64,000 nucleotides of DNA from NCBI RefSeq assembly GCF_041435015.1, contig NZ_CP107989.1:9300001-9364000 (forward strand), read 5' to 3'. The notes beneath the pieces are model-generated. The model was not told where the DNA came from and searched no databases. It saw nothing but the letters and a program-made list of their open reading frames with translations. This document shows positions 1-7,765 of the stretch, piece after piece. Position 1 is the first letter of the stretch. Each line of letters opens with the position of its first letter. Both the position numbers and the translations under genes were made by a program. This DNA is from Streptomyces canus. Its GTDB lineage: Bacteria; Actinomycetota; Actinomycetes; Streptomycetales; Streptomycetaceae.

Positions 1-1
1 A

Positions 2-94
2 CGCACCGGCGCGCCGCTCAACACCCCCGACCCCGCCACCTTCTACGGCGGCGGCGAGGCCGGCTACACCGACTACCCGACCCACACCGCCTGA
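2..94 (+). CDS. C-terminal end of a CDS, possibly NmrA/SDR-type NAD(P)-binding protein (partial)
   Basis: An open frame enters from the left edge and stops at TGA 92-94, giving 30 residues that end in a Gly-rich FYGGGEAGYTDYP segment. The tail resembles the C-terminus of NmrA-like NAD(P)H-binding oxidoreductases, but that is recall from a short piece. Only the open frame and stop are seen directly. The rest of the gene lies outside the window. Confidence 0.45.
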   Translation, partial: RTGAPLNTPDPATFYGGGEAGYTDYPTHTA

Positions 95-156
95 CCAACC
101 CGCCATACCGGTCCTGGCCGGCCGGTATGGCCGCAATGGCCCCACGGAGGTGCCAC

Positions 157-1074
157 GTGTCTGAGCAGACTGCTGTTGAACTGAGCCCGGAAGCCCTCGA
201 GTTCGCGAACTTCATGGCCGGGCTGGCCATTCCCGAGTCCGAGTTGGACGCGATGCGCATCGTGTCGGAGAGTGTCCATCTCACGGCCCGGGAGCCGGAA
301 GGCGTCACCTATCGCGAGGTGGACGCAGGTGGCGTTCTGGGAATCTGGTGCGAACCCGTCGGCGCCAACACCGACTACGTCCTCCTGCACGGTCACGCCG
401 GGGGCTCCGTTCTGTCGTCGGCGTTCGTCGACCGAAAGCTTGCGGGTCATATCGCCAAGGCCGCCGGGGCCCCCGTACTGGTCCTGGACTTCCGGCGGGC
501 GCCGGAACACAAGTACCCGGCACAGGTGGACGACGCCGAGGCGGCCTTCAACTGGCTGCTGTCCAAAGGGTATGAGCCGGGGAACATCATCACGATCGGC
601 CACTCGATCGGCGGGTTCATCGCCGTCGCCCTGGCGCTGCGCCTGCGCGACAAGAAGCTGCCACTGCCCGGCGCCATCGTGTCGATCTCTCCCTGGTGTG
701 ACCTGGAGATCGCCAACGAGACCATGGTGACCAAGGCCGAGACGGACAAGATCCTCAGCAGGGAACTCCTGCAGTTCTTCCGGGACGCCTGGATCGGCGG
801 CACGGGCATCGAGGTCACGGACACCCGGATCAACCTGAACCGGGCGGACCTGAACGGGCTGCCCCCGACCCTCGTCTCATGGGGAACGTACGAGGTCCTG
901 GCCGGCGAGGACGAGGAGTTCGCCGCCCGCCTCAAGGACGCCGGAATCGACACGGCGACCGTGGTGGTCCCCGGAGGCCAGCACTCGTACGTCTACGGCG
1001 CAGGCCGGGTTCCGGAAGTCGACGCCGCCCTCGCCCGGATCGGAGCGTGGGTCCGGGAGAAGGCGAAGATCTGA
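157..1074 (+). CDS. alpha/beta hydrolase fold-3 (HSL family) esterase
   Basis: A 305-residue cytoplasmic hydrolase of the hormone-sensitive-lipase/acetyl-esterase group, expected to cleave small acyl esters. Visible are the oxyanion-hole motif HGHAGG (78-83), a DFRRAPEHKYPA block (111-122), the nucleophile elbow GHSIGG (Ser150) and the catalytic His in GGQHSY (His276). The HSL motif is normally HGGG, so HGHAGG is a mild variant. The start is GTG 157 because ACGGAGG (144-150) lies six bases upstream; the in-frame ATG at 127 has no such site. No operon partner: the next item downstream is a decayed ligase fragment. The substrate cannot be predicted. Confidence 0.85.
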   Translation: MSEQTAVELSPEALEFANFMAGLAIPESELDAMRIVSESVHLTAREPEGVTYREVDAGGVLGIWCEPVGANTDYVLLHGHAGGSVLSSAFVDRKLAGHIAKAAGAPVLVLDFRRAPEHKYPAQVDDAEAAFNWLLSKGYEPGNIITIGHSIGGFIAVALALRLRDKKLPLPGAIVSISPWCDLEIANETMVTKAETDKILSRELLQFFRDAWIGGTGIEVTDTRINLNRADLNGLPPTLVSWGTYEVLAGEDEEFAARLKDAGIDTATVVVPGGQHSYVYGAGRVPEVDAALARIGAWVREKAKI

Positions 1075-1282
1075 CCGAGCGGTAAGGGCGCGGCAGTCGC
1101 ACGATCCGCGCGCTGCCGGACCGGATCAGGGATCGGACGCGCTCGTGACCTGCGGCGGCGCGCAGATCTCACGTTCGCCGCTCTGCCGCGACCGGGAAGT
1201 CGACCGCTTCGTACGGCCTCCGGACGTCGTCCCCACGTGACCTGCCCCGTCTTCGGCCACGCCGAGAATCAGGAGAACGACG

Positions 1283-1476
1283 ATGGGCAGCCCGACCCGC
1301 AACTTGTCACGTGTACTGACGGATTCCGTGTCCCGGTACCCGCAGCGCACCGCGATCGTCTTCGGCGACGACCGCATCACGTACGGCGCCCTCGACGCCG
1401 CGGCCAACCGGCTCGCGAACCCGCTCGTCTCGCGCGGCATCCAGCCGGGGGCAAGGTCGCGCTGTCCCTCGGCTGA
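1283..1476 (+). pseudogene. N-terminal remnant of an AMP-dependent acyl-CoA ligase
   Basis: ATG 1283 has a ribosome site (AGGAGAA) and opens a good ligase N-terminus (NLSRVLTDSVSRYPQRTAIV, then ITYGALDAAANRLA) for about 55 residues. The frame then slips near 1445-1455: the expected continuation GKVALSL is in the next frame and meets a stop at 1474-1476. No AMP-binding core follows, so the gene is truncated as well as frameshifted. The C-terminal end of a similar ligase lies on the other strand at 10596-10876; whether the two belonged to one gene is unknown. Confidence 0.75.
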
Positions 1477-1523
1477 TGGCCGACCGCTGTCCTGCCTACG
1501 ACCGTGACCGCGAGGTCGATGAC

Positions 1524-1991
1524 TCAGGACCGGAGGCGGGCGCCCCTTCCCGGTCGGGCGGTGACGTCGCGGGGAGTGAGGGCGGAGTGGTCCGCGGAGC
1601 ATTCGACGACGACCCGGACCGGGGCGTCGCAGTCGGTGTGGCGGACGTCCAGGACAGGCCCCTCGGGGCCGAGCGCGTATGCCTCGCCCCACTGGGTCAG
1701 CGCCATCAGAACGGGCCACAGGTCCCAGCCCTTGCGGGTCAGGCGGTATTCGTTGCGGGGGCGGCTGCCGGGCTCCCGATAGGGGACGGTCTTCAGGATG
1801 CCGGCCGCGGTCAACTTGCGGAGGCGGTCGCTGAGCACGGCTTCCGAGAGGCCGATGTGGCGGTGGAAGTCGTCGAAGCGACGGACGCCGTTGACGGCGT
1901 CACGCAGGATCAGCAGCGTCCATTTCTCCCCGATCACATCGAGCGTGCGCTGGACGGGGCAGTTCTCGGTGCTCGCCTCAAGCCACTCCAT
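1524..1991 (-). CDS. HxlR-family winged-helix transcriptional regulator
   Basis: A 155-residue DNA-binding protein with the HxlR signature: N-terminal Cys (residue 11, NCPVQRTLDVIGEKW), a helix-turn-helix around residues 35-65 (GLSEAVLSDRLRKL) and a wing (YREPGSRPRNEYRLT). The N-terminal Cys of this family often acts as a redox or electrophile sensor. The gene is divergent from the thioesterase at 2096, with 104 bp between them, and is a paralogue of the HxlR protein at 6622. The divergent arrangement suggests it controls the thioesterase promoter and its own. Confidence 0.9.
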   Translation of the reverse strand: MEWLEASTENCPVQRTLDVIGEKWTLLILRDAVNGVRRFDDFHRHIGLSEAVLSDRLRKLTAAGILKTVPYREPGSRPRNEYRLTRKGWDLWPVLMALTQWGEAYALGPEGPVLDVRHTDCDAPVRVVVECSADHSALTPRDVTARPGRGARLRS

Positions 1992-2021
1992 CCCGCCATC
2001 GTAAGGGACCTGGCTTCTCCA

Positions 2022-2078
2022 TTGACAGTCAGGCGAACAAAAGCCTAGCTTCGCTTGGGATAGTCAGCTGGCAGTCAG
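2022..2078. promoter_or_regulatory. divergent promoter region with three AGTCAG repeats
   Basis: Between the HxlR gene and the thioesterase there is TTGACA (2022-2027) and three copies of AGTCAG at 2027-2032, 2062-2067 and 2073-2078. The last two are exactly 11 bp apart, about one helical turn. The first overlaps the possible -35 box and the last abuts the thioesterase ribosome site. This fits an operator for the adjacent HxlR protein, but that is inference. Confidence 0.4.
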
Positions 2079-2095
2079 AGGAAGGACGCTGGACC

Positions 2096-2596
2096 GTGGG
2101 GCGAACGCGTACGTATCAATGGGAGGATCCCGCGATCTCGGCGGAGGCCGCCGGGCGTATGGCCGGGATCGACTTCCTGCGCGAGGTGCAGGCGGGCCGG
2201 CTTCCACCGGCGCCGATCAGTCGCACCGTCGACTTCGCCTTGGACGAGGTGGAGCCCGGTAGGGCGGTCTTCTCGCTGACGCCGGGGGAGGAGCACTACA
2301 ACCCCATCGGGAGCATGCACGGCGGTGTCTTCGCCACGCTGCTCGACTCGGCGGCGGGCTGCGCCGTCCAGTCGCTTCTCCCGCAGGGGATGGCATACAC
2401 CTCGCTCGATCTGACGGTGAAGTTCCTGCGACGGGTCACCGTGGACACCGGCCCGGTGCGCGCCATCGGCACGGTCGTCAACAAGGGCCGTCAAACCGCC
2501 CTCGCCCAGGCTCAGTTGGTCGACGCGAAGGACCGTCTCCTCGCCCACGCCACCAGCAGCTGCATGCTCTTCCCGGTACCCGCCCCTCGGGTGTGA
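2096..2596 (+). CDS. PaaI-type hotdog-fold thioesterase
   Basis: A 166-residue acyl-CoA thioesterase of the PaaI group, which hydrolyses aromatic or medium-chain acyl-CoA in the cytosol. The hotdog core shows NPIGSMHGGVFATLLDSAAG (about residues 65-84), with the HGG motif typical of the active-site helix, then YTSLDLTVKFLR and the VRAIGTVV beta strands. GTG 2096 is the start, with GAGGAAGGA about 10 bases upstream. A decayed second copy lies at about 3830-4092, showing that this gene was duplicated locally. Likely controlled by the divergent HxlR regulator. Confidence 0.88.
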   Translation: MGRTRTYQWEDPAISAEAAGRMAGIDFLREVQAGRLPPAPISRTVDFALDEVEPGRAVFSLTPGEEHYNPIGSMHGGVFATLLDSAAGCAVQSLLPQGMAYTSLDLTVKFLRRVTVDTGPVRAIGTVVNKGRQTALAQAQLVDAKDRLLAHATSSCMLFPVPAPRV

Positions 2597-2645
2597 CTCC
2601 GGACAACGCCTTCGTTCCGCCGGGGGAGGGTGGCAGCTGGTACTT

Positions 2646-2957
2646 CTCACCCAACAGCGCGACGACATCGAGGACGGCTGTCCCAACGCCGCCCTCCTCG
2701 ACGAGATCGCCCGCTCCACGGACACCACCCGGCCGGCCTGCACCGACGGCGCGCTGACCCTCATCGACGGCTTCGCCGCCCGCCTGGCACCCCACGACCC
2801 GCCCTCGGCACGCCTGAAGTCCCTCAGCCTCCTCGGCATGCCGGCCGGCACCCTGCAACTCTCCCGCGCCCTGACCGACCGGCAACTCGCCGACCAACTC
2901 CTCGAACAAGGCGTCCACACCGCCCTCGCCCTGATAGACGCCGAACAGCACAACTGA
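2646..2957 (+). pseudogene. C-terminal fragment of a TetR-family regulator
   Basis: About 103 codons ending at TGA 2955-2957 encode only the ligand-binding C-terminal half of a TetR protein (GCPNAALLDEIARSTDTT ... ALALIDAEQHN). No DNA-binding domain and no credible start precede it. By hand count 64 of 88 aligned residues match the intact TetR protein at 3110-3700, so this is a truncated paralogue. It lies 50 bp behind the thioesterase, so a thioesterase-regulator unit was probably duplicated and partly lost. Confidence 0.8.
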
Positions 2958-3027
2958 TACGAAGATCCGCCGCCGAGTGCCCGCACTGAGGAAAGCCCCA
3001 CGCTCGCCCGTCGCCGCTGCCGAATCT

Positions 3028-3050
3028 TTGGATTACGTTTGCAATACCAT
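3028..3050. promoter_or_regulatory. possible TetR operator/promoter upstream of 3110
   Basis: The sequence GGATTACGTTTGCAATACC (3031-3049) is an imperfect inverted repeat (GG-ATT ... AAT-CC) in an otherwise GC-rich surround, 60 bp before the TetR start. ATTACG also occurs in the dyad before the paralogous TetR gene (6506-6525) and in the dyad at 10248. The assignment is weak. Confidence 0.3.
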
Positions 3051-3109
3051 AGACTGGGTGAGTCGGTGAAGGGCAAACGGTCCTTCCGGCCGGCGAAGGA
3101 GTGTGTGGC

Positions 3110-3700
3110 GTGGTGCGGTACGGCAAAGAGCACAAGTCGGAGACGAGGCGGCGGATCATCGAGACGGCGGGCCGCCGGTTCAAGCAAGACGGTATCGACG
3201 GCTCCGGGGTCTCGACGCTCATGAAGGACGCGGGGCTGACCAATGGCGCCTTCTACGCTCACTTCGCATCCAAGGATGACCTCGTCACCACGGCCATCGC
3301 CGACCAGTTGAAGGTGCAGGCCGAGAGCGTCGTCGCGCTGGCCGAGCCTGGCCGTGCCGGGCTCGAGCAGATAGTGCGGGGTTACCTTTCGCCCCAGCAC
3401 CGGGAAATGCTTGGCGACGGCTGCCCCAACGCCGCTCTGCTCGACGAGATCGGGCGCTGCACCGAGACGACCAGGCAGGCGTACACCGACGGTGTGCTGA
3501 TCCTGGTCGAGGGCATTGCCGCCCGTATGGCGCCCGAGTCCCCGTCCTCCGCACGTGTGAAGGCACTCAGCCTCCTCGGCCTGATGGCCGGGACGCTGCA
3601 GCTTTCCCGCGCCTTGACCGACAGCCGGCTCGCCGACGAGCTCCTCGAACAGGGCGTCGACAACGCCCTCGCCCTGCTGGACTCCTGGCAGCGCGCCTGA
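3110..3700 (+). CDS. TetR-family transcriptional regulator (paralogue of 5871-6443)
   Basis: A 196-residue repressor. The N-terminal helix-turn-helix (about residues 10-58) reads ETAGRRFKQDG ... VSTLMKDAGLTNGAFYAHF followed by SKDDLV, the usual TetR pattern; the C-terminal half carries GCPNAALLDEIGRC. The start is set at GTG 3110, with AAGGAG at 3096-3101 eight bases upstream and an N-terminus (MVRYGKEHK) matching its paralogue (MARYAKEHK). GTG 3101 is in frame but overlaps the ribosome site. An AT-richer stretch (3023-3050) with an imperfect dyad is upstream. Downstream lies a ruined thioesterase copy, the probable former target. Confidence 0.88.
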   Translation: MVRYGKEHKSETRRRIIETAGRRFKQDGIDGSGVSTLMKDAGLTNGAFYAHFASKDDLVTTAIADQLKVQAESVVALAEPGRAGLEQIVRGYLSPQHREMLGDGCPNAALLDEIGRCTETTRQAYTDGVLILVEGIAARMAPESPSSARVKALSLLGLMAGTLQLSRALTDSRLADELLEQGVDNALALLDSWQRA

Positions 3701-3829
3701 CGCACTCGCGCGCGGACCGCCCGCATGGCTTCATCGTTGACGGTCAGGTGCGCCATGGCCAGGTCCATTTCTCGCACCCAGACGCAGAGGCGGAGGCGTG
3801 GGACGGGCGTGTGGAGGAGGGACGCGTGG

Positions 3830-4092
3830 CTTCTCGCTGATGCCGGGTGAGGAGCACTGCACTCCCTCGGCAGTGTGCACGGAGGGGTCTACGCGACTTT
3901 TACAGCTCGCTTGATCCGACCGTGAAGGTTCTCCGGCGGATCACCGTGGACACCGGCAAGGTCCGAGCCATCGGTACGGTCGTCATCAACAGAGGACGCC
4001 GAACCGCCCTGGCGCAGGCCCATTTGGTCGACGACTCGGACCGCCTGCTGGCCCACGCCACCAGCGGTCGGGAGAGCTGCCCGGTGCCAACC
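3830..4092 (+). pseudogene. decayed second copy of the PaaI thioesterase
   Basis: Three segments in different frames match the thioesterase at 2096-2596: FSLMPGEEH, then (one base lost) HGGVYAT, then after a deletion of about 20 codons SSLDPTVKVLRRITVDTGKVRAIGTVV through LLAHATS. There is no stop at the family end point, and the frame runs on to 4206. The copy is inactive. It follows the intact TetR gene at 3110-3700, mirroring the thioesterase/TetR-fragment pair at 2096-2957. Confidence 0.8.
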
Positions 4093-4128
4093 GCATCCGG
4101 CGGACCATCGGACGTACGGCCTCGGACA

Positions 4129-4148
4129 GGTGCCTTCCAGCAGGCACC
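4129..4148 (+). terminator. possible small hairpin
   Basis: GGTGCCT (4129-4135) pairs with AGGCACC (4142-4148) across a six-base loop, between the thioesterase remnant and the phosphotransferase-like gene. There is no T tract. It could be a weak terminator. Confidence 0.3.
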
Positions 4149-4202
4149 GTCGCACGACAGAAATGGGTTGCGGCTGAAGATCGTGACGCGAATGCTTCGC
4201 CC

Positions 4203-5108
4203 ATGAAGATGCACGCCAACCAGCTGACCGTGTCACCTGAGACGGTGCGCATATTGGTAGAGCAGCAGTTTCCCGAGTGGCGGAACCTGCCGGTCAGGAG
4301 CATCGCGGCGCAGGGCACGGTCAACGCCGTCTTCCGTATCGGCGACCGGTTCGCAGCCCGATTCCCTCTTGAGTCCGCGGACGTCGAGTCGACGCGGCAC
4401 TGGCTGGAGTCCGAAGCGGAAGCGGCTCGCGAGCTGGCAGGTCGCACGCGTTTCCCGACGCCCGAGCCGGTCGCGCTCGGTGAACCTGGGGCAGGTTACC
4501 CGCTTCCGTGGTCGGTGCAGACGTGGCTGCCCGGCGTCGTGGCCGCCCACGAGGACCCAGGCGAATCGTCAGCGTTTGCCGGTGACTTGGCCGATCTCAT
4601 CGGCGAACTGCGAGCCATCGACACGCGTGGCCGCACGTTCGCCGGCACGGGCCGAGGGGGGGACCTGCGGTCCCATGACGCGTGGATGGAGACCTGTTTC
4701 CGACACAGTGAGCAACTCCTGGACGTCCCTCGGCTGCGCCGTATCTGGGCAACTCTGCGTGATCTGCCGCGAGGTGCCGCTGAGGACGCCATGGCCCATT
4801 GCGATCTGATTCCTGGCAACGTGCTCGTGTCCGCCGGCCGGCTTGCGGGAGTTCTCGACGTCGGCGGCTTCGGGCCGGCCGACCCTTCGCTGGACCTTGT
4901 GAGTGCGTGGCATTTGCTCGAGGCCGGGCCGCGGCAGGTGCTCCGTGATCACCTGGGCAGCGACGACCTTGAATGGGAGCGAGGCAAGGCGTGGGCTTTC
5001 GTTCAGGCGATGGGGTTGGTCTGGTACTACGTCAAGAGCAACCCGGTCATGAGGCGGACGGGTCAACGATCCTTGGAACGCATCCTGGCGGACGAGGCGC
5101 TCGCGTGA
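4203..5108 (+). CDS. aminoglycoside phosphotransferase (APH)-family kinase-like protein
   Basis: A 301-residue protein with the APH/choline-kinase fold, which phosphorylates small hydroxylated substrates with ATP in the cytosol. The catalytic loop HCDLIPGNVLV (about residues 199-209) replaces the usual HGD with HCD but keeps the Asp and Asn; the Mg-binding segment follows as GVLDVGGFGPADPSLDLV. ATG 4203 lacks a strong ribosome site. It stands alone between two decayed regions. Many such proteins in Streptomyces do not confer resistance, so no antibiotic substrate is claimed. Confidence 0.82.
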   Translation: MKMHANQLTVSPETVRILVEQQFPEWRNLPVRSIAAQGTVNAVFRIGDRFAARFPLESADVESTRHWLESEAEAARELAGRTRFPTPEPVALGEPGAGYPLPWSVQTWLPGVVAAHEDPGESSAFAGDLADLIGELRAIDTRGRTFAGTGRGGDLRSHDAWMETCFRHSEQLLDVPRLRRIWATLRDLPRGAAEDAMAHCDLIPGNVLVSAGRLAGVLDVGGFGPADPSLDLVSAWHLLEAGPRQVLRDHLGSDDLEWERGKAWAFVQAMGLVWYYVKSNPVMRRTGQRSLERILADEALA

Positions 5109-5204
5109 CGTGAGGCAGCCGCTGGTCCCGGGTGCGGACATCCTGATGGGGCCTCATCGCGGCCTCATCGCGGCCTTGGCGGAGCCGGAGCTGCGCGGTC
5201 GTGC

Positions 5205-5324
5205 TCAGTGTGCCGGGGACAGGGCGCCGCGGAAGGTGCGCCGGTAGGCGAGCGGTGAGATGCCGATGGCGGCATGCAGGTGTTCTCGCAGTGATGTGCC
5301 GCGCGCGAAGCCGACTTGGCCGGC
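5205..5324 (-). pseudogene. C-terminal tail of an AraC/GlxA-type regulator
   Basis: On the minus strand, about 39 codons read AGQVGFARGTSLREHLHA then GISPLAYRRTFRG and stop at 5205. This is the second helix-turn-helix of an AraC-family regulator (usual form VGFGSxxxLRHHFRRxxGxSPxxYRRxF). Nothing of the rest of the gene is present. It begins exactly where the amidase fragment at 5325-5801 breaks off. Confidence 0.75.
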
Positions 5325-5801
5325 GAGCCGAAGTCGAGAGCCGTCAGCCCTGCGGCTGCGGCCACGGCGCCACCACCTGCGGAGCCTCCGGACGTGCGTG
5401 CGGTGTTCCACGGGTTCAGCGTCGGTCCGAACATCGGGTTGCCCGCCTGGACGTCCTGGTTCCCCGCGGGCATGTTGGTCTTGCCGATGATCACCGCACC
5501 TGCGGAACGCAGTCGTCGTACCGCCTCGGCGTCCTGGCCGGGCACGTGGTCCTCGAGATCGGTCCGACCACAGACGGTCCGCAGGGCGGTCTCGTAGCTG
5601 TCCTTCAGCGTGATCGGCAGGCCGTGCAGCGGGCCGAGGTCCGCCCCGCTCGCGCGCTGCGCGTCGGCATCCCTGGCCGCGCTCCGCCTGCTCGACGTGG
5701 AGGGTGACGATCGCGTTGAGCGTCTCGTTGTGGGACTCGATGCGGCCCAGGTGGACCTCGAGGAGTTCCTCACTCGACACCTTCCCCGAGGCAGCGCGCT
5801 C
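5325..5801 (-). pseudogene. N-terminal half of an amidase-signature hydrolase, frameshifted
   Basis: The minus strand carries VSSEELLEVHLGRIESHN (start of the amidase domain), a frameshift near 5672, then GPLHGLPITLKD (catalytic Lys), SAGAVIIGKTNMP and NPWNTARTSGGSAGGGAVA (the Gly/Ser signature). The homology stops after LDFGS, where the second catalytic Ser segment should follow, and the sequence passes straight into an AraC tail. The gene is therefore both frameshifted and truncated by a deletion or recombination junction near 5324. Confidence 0.82.
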
Positions 5802-5870
5802 AGCCTTCGCGCACCGCTCGCCCGAGGCCGACGGCGAACCGCTGCCATCGTTGCGGCGCGGTCGCGCCCC

Positions 5871-6443
5871 TCAGTCGATGAACGTGCGGGCGTTCTCGAC
5901 TCCCCGCTCGAGGACCTCGTCGGCGAACTTGCGGTCGGCGAGGGCGCGGGACAGCTGCAGCGTCCCCACCATCATGGTGAAGAGCCCGATGGCTCGGCCG
6001 CGAGCGGACTGTGGATCCGCGGGCGCCAGACGGACGGCGATCTCTTCCACGATGGCCGTCGCGCCCTCGGTGTACGCCTGCTTGGTGCCGTCCGCGCAGC
6101 GGCCGATCTCGTCGAGCAGAGCGGCGGAGGGGCATCCGGTGCCGGGCCGGTCACGGTGCTCGGGCGACAGATAGCCGCGAACGAAGTCCTCAAGTCCCTC
6201 TCGGCCGGGCCGCAGCGTGTCGCACTGATCCGCCAGTGTGTGCAGTTCATGGGCGACGACGTGGGCGACGAGGTCCTCCTTGGAGGCGAAGTGGGCGTAG
6301 AACGCTCCATTGGTGAGCCCGGCGTCCGCCATCAGTGTGGAGATACCCGAACCGTCGATGCCGTCCTGTTTGAATCGTTGGCCGGCCTTCTCGATGATTC
6401 GCTGCCGCGTCACCTGCTTGTGCTCCTTGGCGTAGCGCGCCAC
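5871..6443 (-). CDS. TetR-family transcriptional regulator (paralogue of 3110-3700)
   Basis: A 190-residue repressor closely related to the TetR protein at 3110 (shared RYxKEHK, GQRFKQDGIDGSGISTL, GLTNGAFYAHFASKEDLV, GCPSAALLDEIGRC). GTG 6443 is the start because AAGGGGAG lies about eight bases upstream; the longer reading from 6536 adds 31 residues without a ribosome site. A clean dyad (6506-6525) sits in the promoter and is the likely self-operator. It is divergent from the HxlR gene at 6622. Downstream is the amidase remnant, possibly its former target. Confidence 0.88.
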   Translation of the reverse strand: MARYAKEHKQVTRQRIIEKAGQRFKQDGIDGSGISTLMADAGLTNGAFYAHFASKEDLVAHVVAHELHTLADQCDTLRPGREGLEDFVRGYLSPEHRDRPGTGCPSAALLDEIGRCADGTKQAYTEGATAIVEEIAVRLAPADPQSARGRAIGLFTMMVGTLQLSRALADRKFADEVLERGVENARTFID

Positions 6444-6505
6444 AGGCCTACTCCCCTTCGCAAGGTGAGGCCGTCGCCATGCAGGCCGAGCCTCAGTCGA
6501 TGGTC

Positions 6506-6525
6506 TGACGTTCATAATATTACGT
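6506..6525. promoter_or_regulatory. TetR-type operator dyad GACGT-N10-ACGTC
   Basis: GACGT (6506-6510) and ACGTC (6521-6525) are perfect inverted arms around the AT-rich TCATAATATT, in the 178-bp divergent region between the TetR gene (start 6443) and the HxlR gene (start 6622). Length and position suit a TetR dimer site. Regulation of one or both flanking genes is inferred. Confidence 0.55.
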
Positions 6526-6608
6526 CCGTGAGGCAATGTGTGTGGCTTGTGGACCCGCCGTGATGCCCCCCGGGCCCGGCTGAGTCTCTGAAAGTAAACT
6601 CAAACGGT

Positions 6609-6622
6609 TAGAATCGCTCGCA
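6609..6622 (+). promoter_or_regulatory. -10 box placed for a leaderless HxlR transcript
   Basis: TAGAAT (6609-6614) is a good -10 hexamer ending seven bases before ATG 6622, so transcription would begin at or within a base of the start codon. No Shine-Dalgarno sequence is present. Leaderless mRNAs are common in Streptomyces. The -35 is poorly defined. Confidence 0.4.
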
Positions 6623-7131
6623 TGGATGCGTGGACCGATGGTCTCCAAGGCACCGGCATGGATCCCCGGCTCGACCGGGACACGTCGAACTGCTCGATCG
6701 CGCGGACCCTTGAGGTCGTGGGGGAGAAGTGGACGATCCTGATCTTGCGTGAGGTCTGGTACGGCTCGTCCCGCTTCAGTGAGTTCGAACGGGTCCTCGG
6801 CTGTCCTCGTAACCTGCTCGCGGCACGGCTTCGGATGCTGGTGGAGGAAGGGATCCTGGCGACCGAGACCTACAAGGAGCCGGGCTCGCGGAGTCGGCCG
6901 AAGTACGTGATCACGTCCAAGGGGATGGATCTGGTGCCGGCCGTGATGGGGCTGCTGCAGTGGGGCGACCGCTACCGTGCCGACCCGGAGGGGCCGGCGG
7001 TCCTGACACGGCATCGCGAGTGCGGTGCCCGCGTCGACGTCCAGATCCGCTGCGAACAAGGCCATCCGGTGCAGGCGAAGGACATCGAGAGCGTCCCCGG
7101 GCCGGCCTTTCGCGTGAGGTCGCCCGAGTGA
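6622..7131 (+). CDS. HxlR-family winged-helix transcriptional regulator
   Basis: A 169-residue HxlR protein with the conserved sensor Cys in TSNCSIARTLEVVGEKWTIL, the recognition region GCPRNLLAARLRMLVEEGIL and the wing YKEPGSRSRPKYVIT. It resembles the HxlR protein at 1524-1991 along its whole length. The C-terminal third (HRECGARVDVQIRCEQGHPV) has three further Cys residues and could bind a metal, which is inference. The start may be ATG 6622 (leaderless) or ATG 6658. No intact target lies beside it. Confidence 0.88.
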   Translation: MDAWTDGLQGTGMDPRLDRDTSNCSIARTLEVVGEKWTILILREVWYGSSRFSEFERVLGCPRNLLAARLRMLVEEGILATETYKEPGSRSRPKYVITSKGMDLVPAVMGLLQWGDRYRADPEGPAVLTRHRECGARVDVQIRCEQGHPVQAKDIESVPGPAFRVRSPE

Positions 7132-7147
7132 ACTGAGAACTTCTCGG

Positions 7148-7734
7148 TCAGTGTCGAGTCGTAGGGCCGCTCTGTCGTGAACGCGCCTGAAGGAGGCGGA
7201 CCTTGGTGCGGTTTCCGCAGCGGGACATGGAGCACCATCGGCGATTGCGGGCCGGGGAGCGGTCCGGGAAACGCAGGGCGCAGCGATCGGCTCCACAGAC
7301 GCGTACGCGCCCGATCTCGGCGGACAGAAGCAGGTCGACGGCGTCCTGGGAGATGAGCGCCAGGGCGAGTGCGGGGTCGGCGGCGAGGGGCGTGGGGCCG
7401 GCGGGTTCCAGGCGATCGCCGGTGATGACGAGTTGCAGCGCGGGTCTGGGGGCCGCCGCTGCCGACCGGTTGAGCAGCGTCACGCGCCGGGGGTACTCGG
7501 CTGTCGGCGACCGCCAGTACGGCCCGGTCGACGCTCTCACGCAGCCGCCGGGAGGTCATGAGAACGGCTGCCGTGGCGGGCGGTGGTCCCCGGTGTGAGC
7601 GGAAGGGTCTCCCGGAGCCGGCCCGTCAGGTCGTCCGGTTCCCGGAGGGCCTCCACCGCAGTGGTTCTCCACCGGCTTCGGGGAGTATGGGCGAAGTCCG
7701 GGCAGACCCGTCCGCCGTCCCAGATCTTCGACAC
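7148..7734 (-). pseudogene. frameshifted CGNR zinc-finger / ABATE-domain protein
   Basis: The minus strand starts with an ABATE-like N-terminus (WDGGRVCPDFAHTPRSRWRT), shifts frame near 7550 (SRRLRESVDRAVLAVAD), shifts again near 7500 and ends with RVCGADRCALRFPD ... RRWCSMSRCGNRTKVR, the CGNR zinc finger. The parts are in the right order, so at least two frameshifts inactivate an ordinary stress or transcriptional regulator. Sequencing error cannot be excluded. An intact relative is at 36662-37321. Confidence 0.7.
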
Positions 7735-7765
7735 CCGAGATCGACTCCGGAAAGCTCCGGAGATC

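Noticed and set aside
4203..5108. Antibiotic-resistance gene
   Set aside because: APH-fold proteins are common in Streptomyces without resistance; the HCD variant and lack of context give no support for a drug substrate.
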